NCBI GenBank assembly: GCA_032622095.1
Contig: CP136064.1
Span: 3,034,280-3,098,279, forward strand
DNA from: Siphonodentalium dalli
Taxonomy: Eukaryota; Mollusca; Scaphopoda; Gadilida; Siphonodentaliidae
DNA length: 64,000 nucleotides
Direction: 5' to 3'
Shown here piece by piece: positions 14,310-24,271 of the stretch. A program made the translations under genes and the position numbers. The notes below the pieces were generated by a model. It did not search any database and was not told the DNA's origin. It saw only the letters and a list, made by a program, of their open reading frames with translations. Within the stretch, counting starts at the first letter, position 1, and the number at the start of each line of letters is the position of its first letter.

Positions 14310-14502
14310 GATAAATGCCACCCTTGGGAGATAATATTTAGTGTTCAAATATAAGTTAAATGGAATGGATAGAAATTGATGGTGTTTGCGGTATTAATTG
14401 CCGATCCATCTGTGGCTTGGATAAATTGGCTATTTTTTTTACATTCCAAGCAATGGTAATTGGGGGGAAATTATATCGTACCCTTCTCTCTACTGGGTAG
14501 GG
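14310..14502. other. Unassigned AT-rich spacer after array 1
   Basis: The array ends and the base composition changes at once to AT-rich. I see no gene, inverted repeat or tandem repeat here apart from a short T run near 14432-14440. Nothing at the junction looks like a target-site duplication. Confidence 0.5.
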
Positions 14503-14512
14503 TTCTCTATGC

Positions 14513-14630
14513 CCGAAGGTCCATCATTCCGAAGGTTCGCTATGCCGACGGTTCATTATTCCGAAGGTTCCCTATTCCGAAGGTTCATTATTCTGAAGGT
14601 TCCCTATTCCGAAGGTTCAATATTCCGAAC
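14513..14630 (+). repeat. 16-bp minisatellite, left copy
   Basis: Eight units start at exact 16-bp steps: 14513, 14529, 14545, 14561, 14577, 14593, 14609 and 14625. The consensus is CCGAAGGTTCMNTATT. The same minisatellite in the opposite orientation lies at 56138-56228. Short open frames through it are simply the repeat being translated. Confidence 0.95.
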
Positions 14631-15110
14631 ATCTCTCTCTCTAACCAGAAATGAATCAAAATTTTCACCCAACACAAAAACCACACGAGGAATGAACAAG
14701 AGCATCGCTATGCCTGGCAAAATACGCCCTTTAGCCATTTCGAATTTTACTACCGCAAAATGAAATAAATTGAGCTTACATTTGAAGAAAATCTGATCAA
14801 CCCCTAATTTCAATGCCAAATGTGGTCATGTAAAAAAATTGCCGTAACTCATGTAAAAATAATTAGACAGAACCTATATTCGAACTTGGCCTGTAGTTTT
14901 AGCTGGGAAATACACATACCAGCTTTGGTTCAGATCATATAACCAGAACTGGAGTTATCGGTCGGAAACAGCCAAGCTCGTCAGACACAGAACCTCAAGG
15001 TCATGCAGGCAATACCCCCCCCCCCCCCCGCGACTTTCACGTGGAGAATGACAACATCCACTGGACATCACAGACGGCGGCGAAAATCTACCATGGACTA
15101 ACATCTTTAA
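14631..15110. other. Spacer upstream of the Penelope-like element, with a poly-C tract
   Basis: No gene is recognisable. A run of 15 C lies at 15015-15029. The 5' end of the Penelope-like element must lie somewhere here, but I see no terminal repeat to place it. The coding frame that becomes the retroelement is closed by a TAA at 15108-15110. Confidence 0.5.
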
Positions 15111-15620
15111 AGGTCATTTAAACTAATTCACCAGAAGGGCATCAGCCATGCGGAAAGAGTCGGTCTCGGCACCGAGATAGTCAATCTTGTACCCGACCTT
15201 TCCCTAAGCGCTGGTGAGAAATCAATACTTAGGTATGGTCTAACCTTTGTTCCTACCCCACCCGATCTCAAAGAAACACCACATGTGGTTGAGACGGGGG
15301 ATGGAACATTAGTTTTACCAGACTCTATGTATGCCATGGAAATGAACGGCGGTCCAGCAAGCATGCAATTTAGGGAAGTAACAGCTATGGCTGATTTCTT
15401 TCGCAATTCGACAGGTTTAAAAGATCAATTTAAAGAACCTTCGATGTGGACCCCCACTGATCGCCAGATTGACAACTCAATTCCCGAGGTAGCTGGCTTA
15501 GTCAAAACCGACATTACAAATTTACCAAAATTTCACAACGACGATAACCTCACTAAAGTTGAAATAACTGCACTAAAAACCCTTCGCAGCAATAAAAAAC
15601 ATTGTAATCAAACCTTGTGA
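15111..15620 (+). pseudogene. Penelope-like ORF, N-terminal fragment
   Basis: This frame is open from just after the TAA at 15108 to the TGA at 15618-15620. It has no obvious ATG start. It contains LSAGEKSILRYGLTFVPTP (about 15201-15257), which resembles the conserved motif ahead of the reverse transcriptase in Penelope-like proteins (L..E..LL.KGL.F.PTP in general form). The fragment ends by frameshift: from about 15598 the family-like sequence NIVIKPCDKGSSLVIM continues one base out of phase, and the change falls in the A6 run at 15594-15599. Confidence 0.8.
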
Positions 15621-15922
15621 CAAAGGCAGCTCGCTCGTCATCATGTCTAAAGAAAATTACATTCTAAATATTACAAACCGTTAAATGAGCCAATTTGGAA
15701 ATCCAATGTTTTAACATTCAATCTCATTCTCAAAAGCTTGCTGGACCAGGACGTTTAAAGAAAAAACATGTCCAGTATCTTATTGCAAAACCTGAATCCA
15801 ATAATAGGACATTTTATTTGCTACCTAAAATACATAAACCTTTGAGCTGTTGGACTAATCCATACACACCACCCGGACGCCCCATCACCAGTGACGTGGG
15901 CTCGGAGTCATACCACATTTAG
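15598..15922 (+). pseudogene. Penelope-like ORF, reverse transcriptase N-terminal part in three frames
   Basis: The sequence runs in one frame to a TAA at 15682-15684, but family-like sequence (YKPLNEPIWKSNV) resumes in another frame at 15672. It shifts again near 15750 into a third frame carrying RTFYLLPKIHKP (about 15808-15843), a hallmark of Penelope-like reverse transcriptases, and PGRPITSDVGSES. A TAG at 15920-15922 interrupts that frame, which then continues as EFIDFYLKP into the long downstream segment without another shift. The 15661-15672 change looks like a small deletion rather than a homopolymer error. Confidence 0.8.
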
Positions 15923-17371
15923 GAGTTTATTGATTTCTATTTGAAACCAATTGCTACCCGCCATCCGAGCTATCTAAAAGACACGGAGGACTTCCTCATT
16001 AAATTGTCGAAAATTGAAGTTCCATCTTCTGCTTACCTAATTAGTCTCGACGTGGAATCTGTGTATACAAATATTGGAATCGATGCCGGATTAAAGTCAA
16101 TTGAGAATGCATTTGATTTCCACCATGATCCTCATAGACCTGGAGATGAACTACTTCAATTATTAGAACTTTCTCTTAAAGGGAATGACTTTGAATTTAA
16201 TGGACGATATTATTTACAGGTCTCCGGCTGCAGTATGGGCAAGAAGTTTAGTCCTAATTTTGCCTCAATTGTTGTTGCAGAGTGGGAGAAAGGCGCCCTA
16301 GCCAAATCTGAAAAACAACCATTAGCCTATTATAGATTCTTGGACGACATATTTATCATTTGTACTCATGGTCTGGATGAGTTTAGGGTGTTCTTGGACA
16401 TCTTGAACAGTCACGATGAATCAATCAAACTCAAAGAATCAATATCGCAAACCAGCATTGATTTCCTTGATTTAACAATATTTAAAGGCCCACAATTTAC
16501 ATCATGCAACATTTTAGATACAACACTTTTTACGAAACGAACGGACTCTCACCAGCTTCTTCATCGTAAATCTTTCCATCCGGCAAAACTTTTCAATGGG
16601 TTGATTAAATCTCAAATCATTCGATACCACCGGAACTGCACGAACAGAAGCGACCTAAATCAAGCTTGTTCAGTGCTGTTCCAGGCTTTACGACCGCGCG
16701 GCTACTCTAGTAGATTACTGCGCCGAATAAAGTCCGAAACTCTCAGAGAATTGGAATCGTTACGCCATGACCCAACATCGACTGAGCCAACAAGGATACG
16801 GCACAATCGGCCGGTGTTTGGTAATGGTTCAGCCTCATTTTGTCACAAAAAACGATGTTACATCAATACAATGGGATATATCAATACTAGTAACACTTTC
16901 ACCAGCGAACAAACACGCATATCGTATCAAATGCATAGCGAACTTAATTGTGATTCTAAAAATGTAATTTACTTAATCACATGCAAAAAATGCCGTATAC
17001 AATATGTTGGACAAACAAAAACCTCTCTCAAAGTTAGAATGTCTTATCATCTTTCCAGTGTTCGCAAAAAACTCGACATGCAAATTTCCGATCATTTCAA
17101 CTCATCTAATCATGACATTAAATCCCATTTCAGCTTTCAGCCAATAGAACAGACACCAATTCTAGCCGACGAAGACCAAACCGATTCAATACGCCTAGAA
17201 CGCGAAAATCATTGGATGGGCGTACTTAAAACATATCTTCCGTTCGGACTTAACATTGACTACAAAGGTGTTTCTCGAAATTTCTTGTGCTTTCCTCTGA
17301 TCTACAATCGTAGAAATGTTGAAATCGCAAAACGGCATTTTCAGAAAAAACTTTGCATTATTAAACACTAA
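15923..17371 (+). pseudogene. Penelope-like reverse transcriptase core plus GIY-YIG endonuclease
   Basis: From the first ATG (15941) there are 476 codons without interruption. Residues are numbered from that ATG. Reverse transcriptase motif A is SLDVESVYTNI (catalytic D37). Motif B is around QVSGCSMGKKFSPNFAS (residues 93-109). Motif C is YRFLDDIF (D135, D136). SIDFLDLTIF follows at 172-181. The endonuclease region has a Cys pair C301/C306, then C337, VIYLITC (342-348), C351, YVGQT (355-359) and R366. An acidic RLEREN near 418-423 probably includes the metal-binding Glu, followed by LPFGLN. These are the expected GIY-YIG landmarks, with the Cys residues typical of Penelope-like elements. The ATG is internal to the family protein and is not a real start; the upstream part is frameshifted. 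Confidence 0.92.
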
Positions 17372-17465
17372 ATTGACCGAGCCTCTCGACAAACGGGTTA
17401 TTATTGCCTACAAGAAAAATCCCAGTTTGAGAGATATGCTCGTTCGATCTAGACTCAGACCTTGA
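17349..17465 (+). pseudogene. Out-of-frame C-terminal tail of the Penelope-like protein
   Basis: A second frame overlaps the end of the endonuclease ORF. It is entered through the A6 run at 17345-17350 and reads on to a TGA at 17463-17465. It contains VIIAYKKNPSLRDMLVRSRL. I associate this motif (AYR..N.RDLLVRSKL in general form) with Penelope-like proteins, where I recall it sitting between the reverse transcriptase and the endonuclease. Here it lies after the endonuclease. It could be the normal C-terminus of this lineage cut off by a one-base indel, or a remnant of a second copy. Confidence 0.6.
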
Positions 17466-17641
17466 TTAACACGCAGTTCAATTTGCTTTTTAGCAATTTC
17501 AACATCATTATCCTTTGTTTGTGCTCAACACAATATTTTATGTCAATTTCCGACACAACCTAACAAAATTTAGCTAGTTCCATAGAAATAATTACATAAG
17601 AAATCGGATAACCGACCTGTGCCAGTGCTCTGCACACTTTC

Positions 17642-17644
<3 letters not shown>
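17466..17644. other. 3' flank of the Penelope-like element
   Basis: This AT-rich stretch shows no gene or repeat that I can identify. It may contain the 3' untranslated part of the retroelement. Confidence 0.4.

Positions 17645-17679
<35 letters not shown>
17645..17679. repeat. (AT)n microsatellite
   Basis: About 17 AT dinucleotides lie just outside the inverted satellite scrap. A comparable AT run at 53585-53620 lies next to related CTCCCTAATGT motifs. Confidence 0.95.
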
Positions 17680-17680
<1 letters not shown>

Positions 17681-17687
17681 CAACACT

Positions 17688-17799
17688 AACGACCTTAGGG
17701 AGACTGTTGAAATAATCCGACCTTAGGGAGACATCTCGATATATCATTTTCTATGCATTTTCATAGCTTCTGTGTGTGGTGAGAGCATTTGGTATTAAT
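17688..17799 (-). repeat. Inverted partial copy of satellite array 2 spacer
   Basis: Read on the minus strand, this matches the array-2 spacer in order: ATTAATACCAAATGCTCTCA, then AGAAGCT, then AAAATGATATAT, GAGATGTCTCCCTAAGGTCG and GATTATTTCAA. It is diverged from the array copies and points the other way, so it is a detached relative at the array border. Confidence 0.85.
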
Positions 17800-17860
17800 C
17801 GAAAAACCATCAATTATATCATTTGTGATGACTATTATAATATTTAAAAATATATACCAA

Positions 17861-17970
17861 GTGTCCCCCTAATACCGTCTCCCTAATGTTTGGTCATTTT
17901 ACATACAACATGAACCATATTAGGGGGACATATACAATAAATACCACTACATGCGGTATTAGGGGGACAC
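17861..17970. mobile_element. Small inverted-repeat element with GTCCCCCTAAT-like ends
   Basis: A perfect 17-bp inverted repeat GTGTCCCCCTAATACCG (17861-17877) pairs with 17954-17970, giving a 110-bp unit. An additional internal ATTAGGGGGACA lies between the arms. There is no coding capacity. A second element with the same end type occurs at 53300-53500. A small non-autonomous transposon is plausible, but no target-site duplication is evident. Confidence 0.6.
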
Positions 17971-18140
17971 ATATTAAAAATCAAAGTTATGGAGATACAT
18001 AATATGTACTTTATATTTTGAAGCCATATTCTTGCAATAGTCTTACGAAATGACTAGATATAATTTAAGATGCTAGCATACGCGAGAAATTTAACCCTCA
18101 ATACACGAATGCGGGACCTGGTTTAATCTTTGTAAAACGC
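17971..18140. other. Unassigned AT-rich spacer before array 2
   Basis: No gene or clear repeat. Array-2 similarity begins at about 18141 with TATATCAGTACATGGCATTG. Confidence 0.4.
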
Positions 18141-19238
18141 TATATCAGTACATGGCATTGGTTATAATAATCAAAGGCACGGGCGGCGTTCGTTGCAGAA
18201 ATATCATATGTGTTCAAATCCCAACCAACAGAAGGAATATTAAAAAATATATAGTTTTGATCATATGCAAACATAATCAGCGCGTAAATAGTATATTGTC
18301 CTCAATGTGCACTATGGTGGCGTAAAAAGCAGTCTGCTCATGTTACAGAAGTTTTGCTTTTGTTTACACAACACAACGCAAGTATAGTAGTTGACCACAC
18401 CAAAATTATATAAACGCTCTTTATTATTTCCATATAAGGAACAAATAACGCTCTTTATGTTTACCATATCCGGATCTAAACAAAAGCAAGGAAACGTAAC
18501 GGTTTTTCCCTTTCTTTACATAATATGCGCAAAACACAACGCAATCATATTGGTTAATCACACAAACATTATATAAACGCTCTTCATTATTTCCATATAA
18601 GAAAAATAGTAACAAACAACGCTCTTTATGCTTACAATATCCGGATCTATACAAAAGTCAGGAAACGTAACGGTTTTTTCCTTTTGTTTGCACAACAAAG
18701 TGAAAACGATGAACAATAACATACTGTTTATGCCATATTTCTGTATGATATAACAACAACTTCTGCCTATATTTTACTATTTCTGTTTACGGTGGTTTTT
18801 GACGGAGCTGAATATTTTAACAGCATACCCACCGCCAAAGACAGCCCGTATCTTTAATATGAGCAATAAAAGATGTTTTTTTATTAATACCAAATGCTCT
18901 CACCATACCCTGAAGCTGCACGTTGCATGGAAAATGATATATTGAGATGTCTGCCTAAGGTCGGATTATTTCAAGAGTCTCCCGAATGTCGTTTCATGTT
19001 GTTAGGTATATGTATATCATTACATGGTATTGGTTATAATAATTAAAGGCACGGGCGGCGTTCGTTGCAGAACTATCCATATGTGATCAAATCGCCACCA
19101 ACAGATGGAATATTAAAATATATATAGCTTTGTTGAGATGTCTCCCTAAGGTCGGATTATTTCAAGAGTCTCCCTAATGTCGTTAATTTTGTTAGCTATA
19201 TGTATATGTATATCAGTACATGGCATTGGTTATAATAA

Positions 19239-19762
19239 TTAAAGGCACGGGCGGTGTTCGTTGCAGAAATATTAATATGTGGTCAAATCGCCACCAACAG
19301 ATGGAATATTAAAATATGTACAGTTTTGTTCATATGCAAACGTAATCAGCGCGTGAATAGTGTATTGTCCTCAATGTGTACGATGATTGCGTAAACAACA
19401 GCATGCTCGTGTTACAGAAGTTTTGCTTCTGTTTACAAAACACAACGCAATCATATTGGTTAATCACACAAACATTATATAAACGCTCTTCATTATTTCC
19501 ATATAAGAAAAATAGTGACAAACAACGCTCTTTATGCTTACCATATCCGGATCTATACAAAAGTCAGGAAACGTAACGGTTTTTTCCTTTTGTTTGCACA
19601 ACAAAGTGAAAACAACTGACAATAACATACTGTTTATGCCATATTTCTGTATGATATAACAACAACTTCTGCCTATATTTTACTATTTCTGTTTATGGCG
19701 GGTTTTGACGGAGATGAATATTTTAACAGCATACCCACCGCCAACACCGCCCGTATCTTTAA
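19239..19762. mobile_element. TTAA-bounded MITE-like core of array 2 (representative copy)
   Basis: The 524-bp core starts TTAAAGGCACGGGCGGTGTT. Its right end, on the complementary strand, starts TTAAAGATACGGGCGGTGTT, so 18 of the first 20 bases agree. Weaker inverted similarity continues inward, for example CAGA...ATATTAAAATAT against CAGAAATAGTAAAATAT. TTAA at both borders is the target-site duplication characteristic of piggyBac-superfamily elements. No protein is encoded. The same core recurs in nearly every unit of the array. The spacer segments carry additional solo left ends (ATTAAAGGCACGGGCGG). Confidence 0.75.
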
Positions 19763-21482
19763 TATGAGCAATAAAATATGTTTTTTTTATTAATACCAAA
19801 TGCTCTCACCATACCCAGAAGCTGCACGTTGCATGGAAAATGATATATTGAGATGTCTGCCTAAGGTCGGATTATTTCAAGAGTCTCCCGAATGTCGTTT
19901 CATGTTGTTAGGTATATGTATATCATTACATGGTATTGGTTATCATAATTAAAGGCACGGGCGCCGTTCGTTGCAGAACTATTCATATGTGATCAAATCG
20001 CCACCAAAAGATAGAATATTAAAATATATATAGCTTTGTCGAGATGTCTCCCTAAGGTCGGATTATTTCAAGAGTCTCCCTAATGTCGTTAATTTTGTTA
20101 GCTATATGTATATGTATATCAGTACATGGCATTGGTTATAATAATTAAAGGCACGGGCGGTGTTCGTTGCAGAAATATTAATATGTGGTCAAATCGCCAC
20201 CAACAGATGGAATATTAAAATATATATAGCTTTGTCGAGATGTCTCCCTAAGGTCGGATTATTTCAAGAGTCTCCCTAATGTCGTTGATTTTGTTAGCTA
20301 TATGTATATGTATGTCAGTACATGGCATTGGTTATAATAATTAAAGGTACGGGCGGTGTTCGTTGCAGAAATATTAATATGTGGTCAAATCGCCACCAAC
20401 AGATGGAATATTAAAATATGTACAGTTTTGTTCATATCCAAACGTAATCAGCGCGTGAATAGTGTATTGTCCTCAATGTGTACGATTATTGCGTAAACAA
20501 CAGCATGCTCGTGTTACAGAAGTTTTGCTTCTGTTTACATAACACAACGTAATCATATTGGTTAATCACACAAACATTATATAAACGCTCTTCATTATTT
20601 CCATATAAGAAAAATAGTAACAAACAGCGCTCTTTATGCTTACCATATCCGGATCTATACAAAAGTCAGGAAACGTAACGGTTTTTTCCTTTTGTTTGCA
20701 CAACAAAATGAAAACAATTGACAATAACATACTGTTTATGCCATATTTCTGTTTGATATAACAACAGATTCTGCCTATATTTTACTATTTCTGTTTATGG
20801 CGGTTTTTGACGGAGATGAATATTTTAACAGCATACCCACCGCCAACACCGCCCGTATCTATACTATGAGCAATAAAAGATGTTTTTTTATTAATACCAA
20901 ATGCTCTCACCATACCCTGAAGCTGCACGTTGCATGGAAAATGATATATTGAGATGTCTGCCTAAGGTCGGATTATTTCAAGAGTCTCCCGAATGTCGTT
21001 TCATGTTGTTAGGTATATGTATATCATTACATGGTATTGGTTATAATAATTAAAGGCACGTGCGGCGTTCGTTGCAGAACTATTCATATGTGATCAAATC
21101 GCCACCAACAGATGGAATATTAAAATATATATAGCTTTGTCGAGATGTCTCCCTAAGGTCGGATTATTTCAAGAGTCTCCCTAATGTCGTTAATTTTGTT
21201 AGCTATATGTATATGTATATGAGTACATGGCATTGGTTATAATAATTAAAGGCACGGGCGGTGTTCGTTGCAGAAATATTAATATGTGGTCAAATCGCCA
21301 CCAACAGATGGAATATTAAAATATGTACAGTTTTGTTCATATGCAAACGTAATCAGCGCATGAATAGTGTATTGTCCTCAATGTGTACGATTATTGCGTA
21401 AACAACAGCATGCTCGTGTTACAGAAGATTTGCTTCTCTTTACATAACACAACGCAATCATATTGGTTAATCACACAAACAT

Positions 21483-24271
21483 TATATAAACGCTCTTCAT
21501 TATTTCCATATAAGAAATATAGTAACAAACAACGCCCTTTATGCTTACCATATCCGGATCTATACAAAAGTCAGGAAACGTAACGTACTGTTTATGCCAT
21601 AGTTCTGTATGATATAACAACAAATTCTGCCTATATTTTACTATTTCTGTTTATGGCGGTTTTTGACGGAGCTGAATATTTTAACAGCATACCCACCGCC
21701 AAAGACAGTCCGTATCTTTAATATGAGCAATAAAAGATGTTTTTTTATAAATACCAAATGCTCTCACCATACCCTGAAGCTGCACGTTGCATGGAAAATG
21801 ATATATTGAGATGTCTGCCTAATGTCGGATTATTTCAAGAGTCTCCCGAATGTCGTTTCATGCTGTTAGGTATATGTATATCATTACACGGTATTGGTTA
21901 TAATAATTAAAGGCACGGGCGGCGTTCGTTGCAGAACTATCCATATGTGATCAAATCGCCACCAACAGATGGAATATTAAAATATATATAGCTTTGTTGA
22001 GATGTCCCCCTAAGGTCGTTAATTTTGTTAGCTATATGTATATGTATATGAGTACATGGCATTGGTTATAATAATTAAAGGCACGGGCGGTGTTCGTTGC
22101 AGAAATATTAATATGTGGTCAAATCGCCACCAACAGATGGAATATTAAAATATGTACAGTTTTGTTCATATGCAAACGTAATCAGCGCGTGAATAGTGTA
22201 TTGTCCTCAATGTGTACGATGATTGCATAAACAACAGCATGCTCGTGTTACAGAAGTTTTGCTTCTGTTTACAAAACACAACGCAATCATATTGGTTAAT
22301 CACACAAACATTATATAAACGCTCTTCATTATTTCCATATAAGAAAAGTAGTAACAAACAACGCTCTTTATGCTTACCATGTCCGGATCTATACAATAGT
22401 CAGGAAACGTAACGGTTTTTTCCTTTAGTTTGCACAACAAAGTGAAAACAAATGACAATAACATACTGTTTATGCCATATTTCTGTATGATATAACAACA
22501 ACTTCTGCCTATATTTTACTATTTCTGTTTATGGCGGTTTTTGAGGGAGATGAATATTTTAACAGCATACCCACCGCCAACACCGCCCGTATCTTTAATA
22601 TGAGCAATAAAAGATGTTTTTTTATTAATACCAAATGCTCTCATCATACCCAGAAGCTGCACGTTGCATGGAAAATGATATATTGAGATGTCTGCCTAAG
22701 GTCGGATTATTTCAAGAGTCTCCCGAATGTCGTTTCATGTTGTTAGGTATATGTATATCATTACATGGTATTGGTTATAATAATTAAAGGCACGGGCGCC
22801 GTTCGTTGCAGAACTATTCATATGTGATCAAATCGCCACCAACAGATGGAATATTACAATATATATAGCTTTGTCGAGATGTCTCCCTAAGGTCGGATTA
22901 TTTCAAGAGTCTCACTAATGTCGTTAATTTTGTTAGCTATATGTATATGTATATCAGTACATGCCATTGGTTATAATAATTAAAGGCACGGGTGGCGTTC
23001 GTTGCAGAACTATTCATATGTGATCAAATCGCCACCAACAGATGGAATATTAAAATATATATAGCTTTGTCGAGATGTCTCCCTAAGGTCGGATTATTTC
23101 AAGAGTCTCCCTAATGTCGTTAATTTTGTTAGCTATATGTATATGTATATCAGTACATGGCATTGGTTATAATAATTAAAGGCGCGGGCGGTGTTCGTTG
23201 CAGACATATTAATATGTGGTCAAATCGCCACCAACAGATGGAATATTAAAATATGTACAGTTTTGTTCATATACAAACGTAATCAGCGCATGAATAGTGT
23301 ATTGTCCTCAATGTGTACGATGATTGCGTAAACAACAGCATGCTCGTGTTACGGAAGTTTTGCTTCTGTTTACATAACACAACGCAATCAAATTGGTTAA
23401 TCACACAAACATTATATAAACGCTCTTCATTATTTCCATATAAGAAATATAGTAACAAACAACGCTCTTTATGCTTACCATATCCGGATCTATACAAAAG
23501 TCAGGAAACGTAACGTACTGTTTATGCCATAGTTCTGTATGATATAACAACAAATTCTGCCTATATTTTACTATTTCTGTGTATGGCGGTTTTTGACGGA
23601 GCTGAATATTTTAACAGCATACCCACCGCCAAAGACAGCCCGTATCTTTAATATGAGCAATAACAGATGTTTTTTTATTAATACCAAATGCTCTCAACAT
23701 ACCCAGAAGCTGCACGTTGCATGGAAAATGATATATTGAGATGTCTGCCTATAAGGTCGGATTATTTCAAGAGTCTCCCGAATGTCTTTTCATGTTGTTA
23801 GGTATATGTATATCATTACATGGTATTGGTTATAATAATTAAAGGCACGGGCGGCGTTCGTTGCAGAACTATTCATATGTGATCAAATCGCCACCAACAG
23901 ATGGAGTATTAAAATATATATAGCTGTGTCGAGATGTCTCCCTAAGGTCGGATTATTTCAAGAGTCTCCCTAATGTCGTTAATTTTGTTAGCTATATGTA
24001 TATGTATATCAGTACATGGAATTGGTTATAATAATTAAAGGCACGGGCCGTGTTCGTTGCAGAAATATTGATATGTGGTCAAATCGCCACCAACAGATGG
24101 AATATTAAAATATGTACAGTTTTGTTCATATGCAAACGTAATCAGCGCACGAATAGTGTATTGTCCTCAATGTGTACGATGATTGAGTAAACAACAGCAT
24201 GCTCGTGTTACCGAAGTTTTGCTTCTGTTTACATAACACAACGCAATCATATTGGTTAATCACACAAACAT
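21483..24271. repeat. 2,789-bp higher-order repeat of array 2, copy 1
   Basis: Three successive units of 829, 1101 and 859 bp are repeated with an exact 2,789-bp offset. The anchors 21383, 22212, 23313 and 24172 map to 24172, 25001, 26102 and 26961. Shared private variants such as ACAACGCCCTTTATGC (about 21527 and 24316) support duplication as a block. Edges are approximate. Confidence 0.85.

Larger units (their letters stand above)
15111..17465 (+). mobile_element. Penelope-like retroelement (GIY-YIG type), decayed copy
   Basis: The element carries the two defining domains of endonuclease-bearing Penelope-like elements: a telomerase-related reverse transcriptase and a C-terminal GIY-YIG endonuclease. 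Such elements copy RNA into a nicked chromosomal target in the nucleus. Coding sequence is spread over all three plus-strand frames, with at least three frame changes and one in-frame stop in the 5' third and one frame change at the 3' end. This copy is therefore very unlikely to be functional. No flanking long terminal repeats or target-site duplication could be identified, so the limits given are those of recognisable coding sequence. I looked for a hammerhead ribozyme core in both flanks and did not see one. Two of the frame changes fall in A6 runs, so assembly error is an alternative to genuine decay at those points. Confidence 0.9.

Noticed and set aside
976-14348. Minus-strand open frames of 700-1,600 codons in array 1
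   Set aside because: They are direct translations of a satellite unit that lacks stops in all three minus-strand frames. They have no unique domain, and frames overlap each other across the array.
15128-15406. Minus-strand 92-codon frame
   Set aside because: It is the antisense shadow of the Penelope-like N-terminal fragment.
14310-17700. Hammerhead ribozyme in the Penelope-like element flanks or in the satellites
   Set aside because: I looked for CTGATGA with a paired GAAA segment and saw no matching core in the flanks or in the three satellite consensus units.
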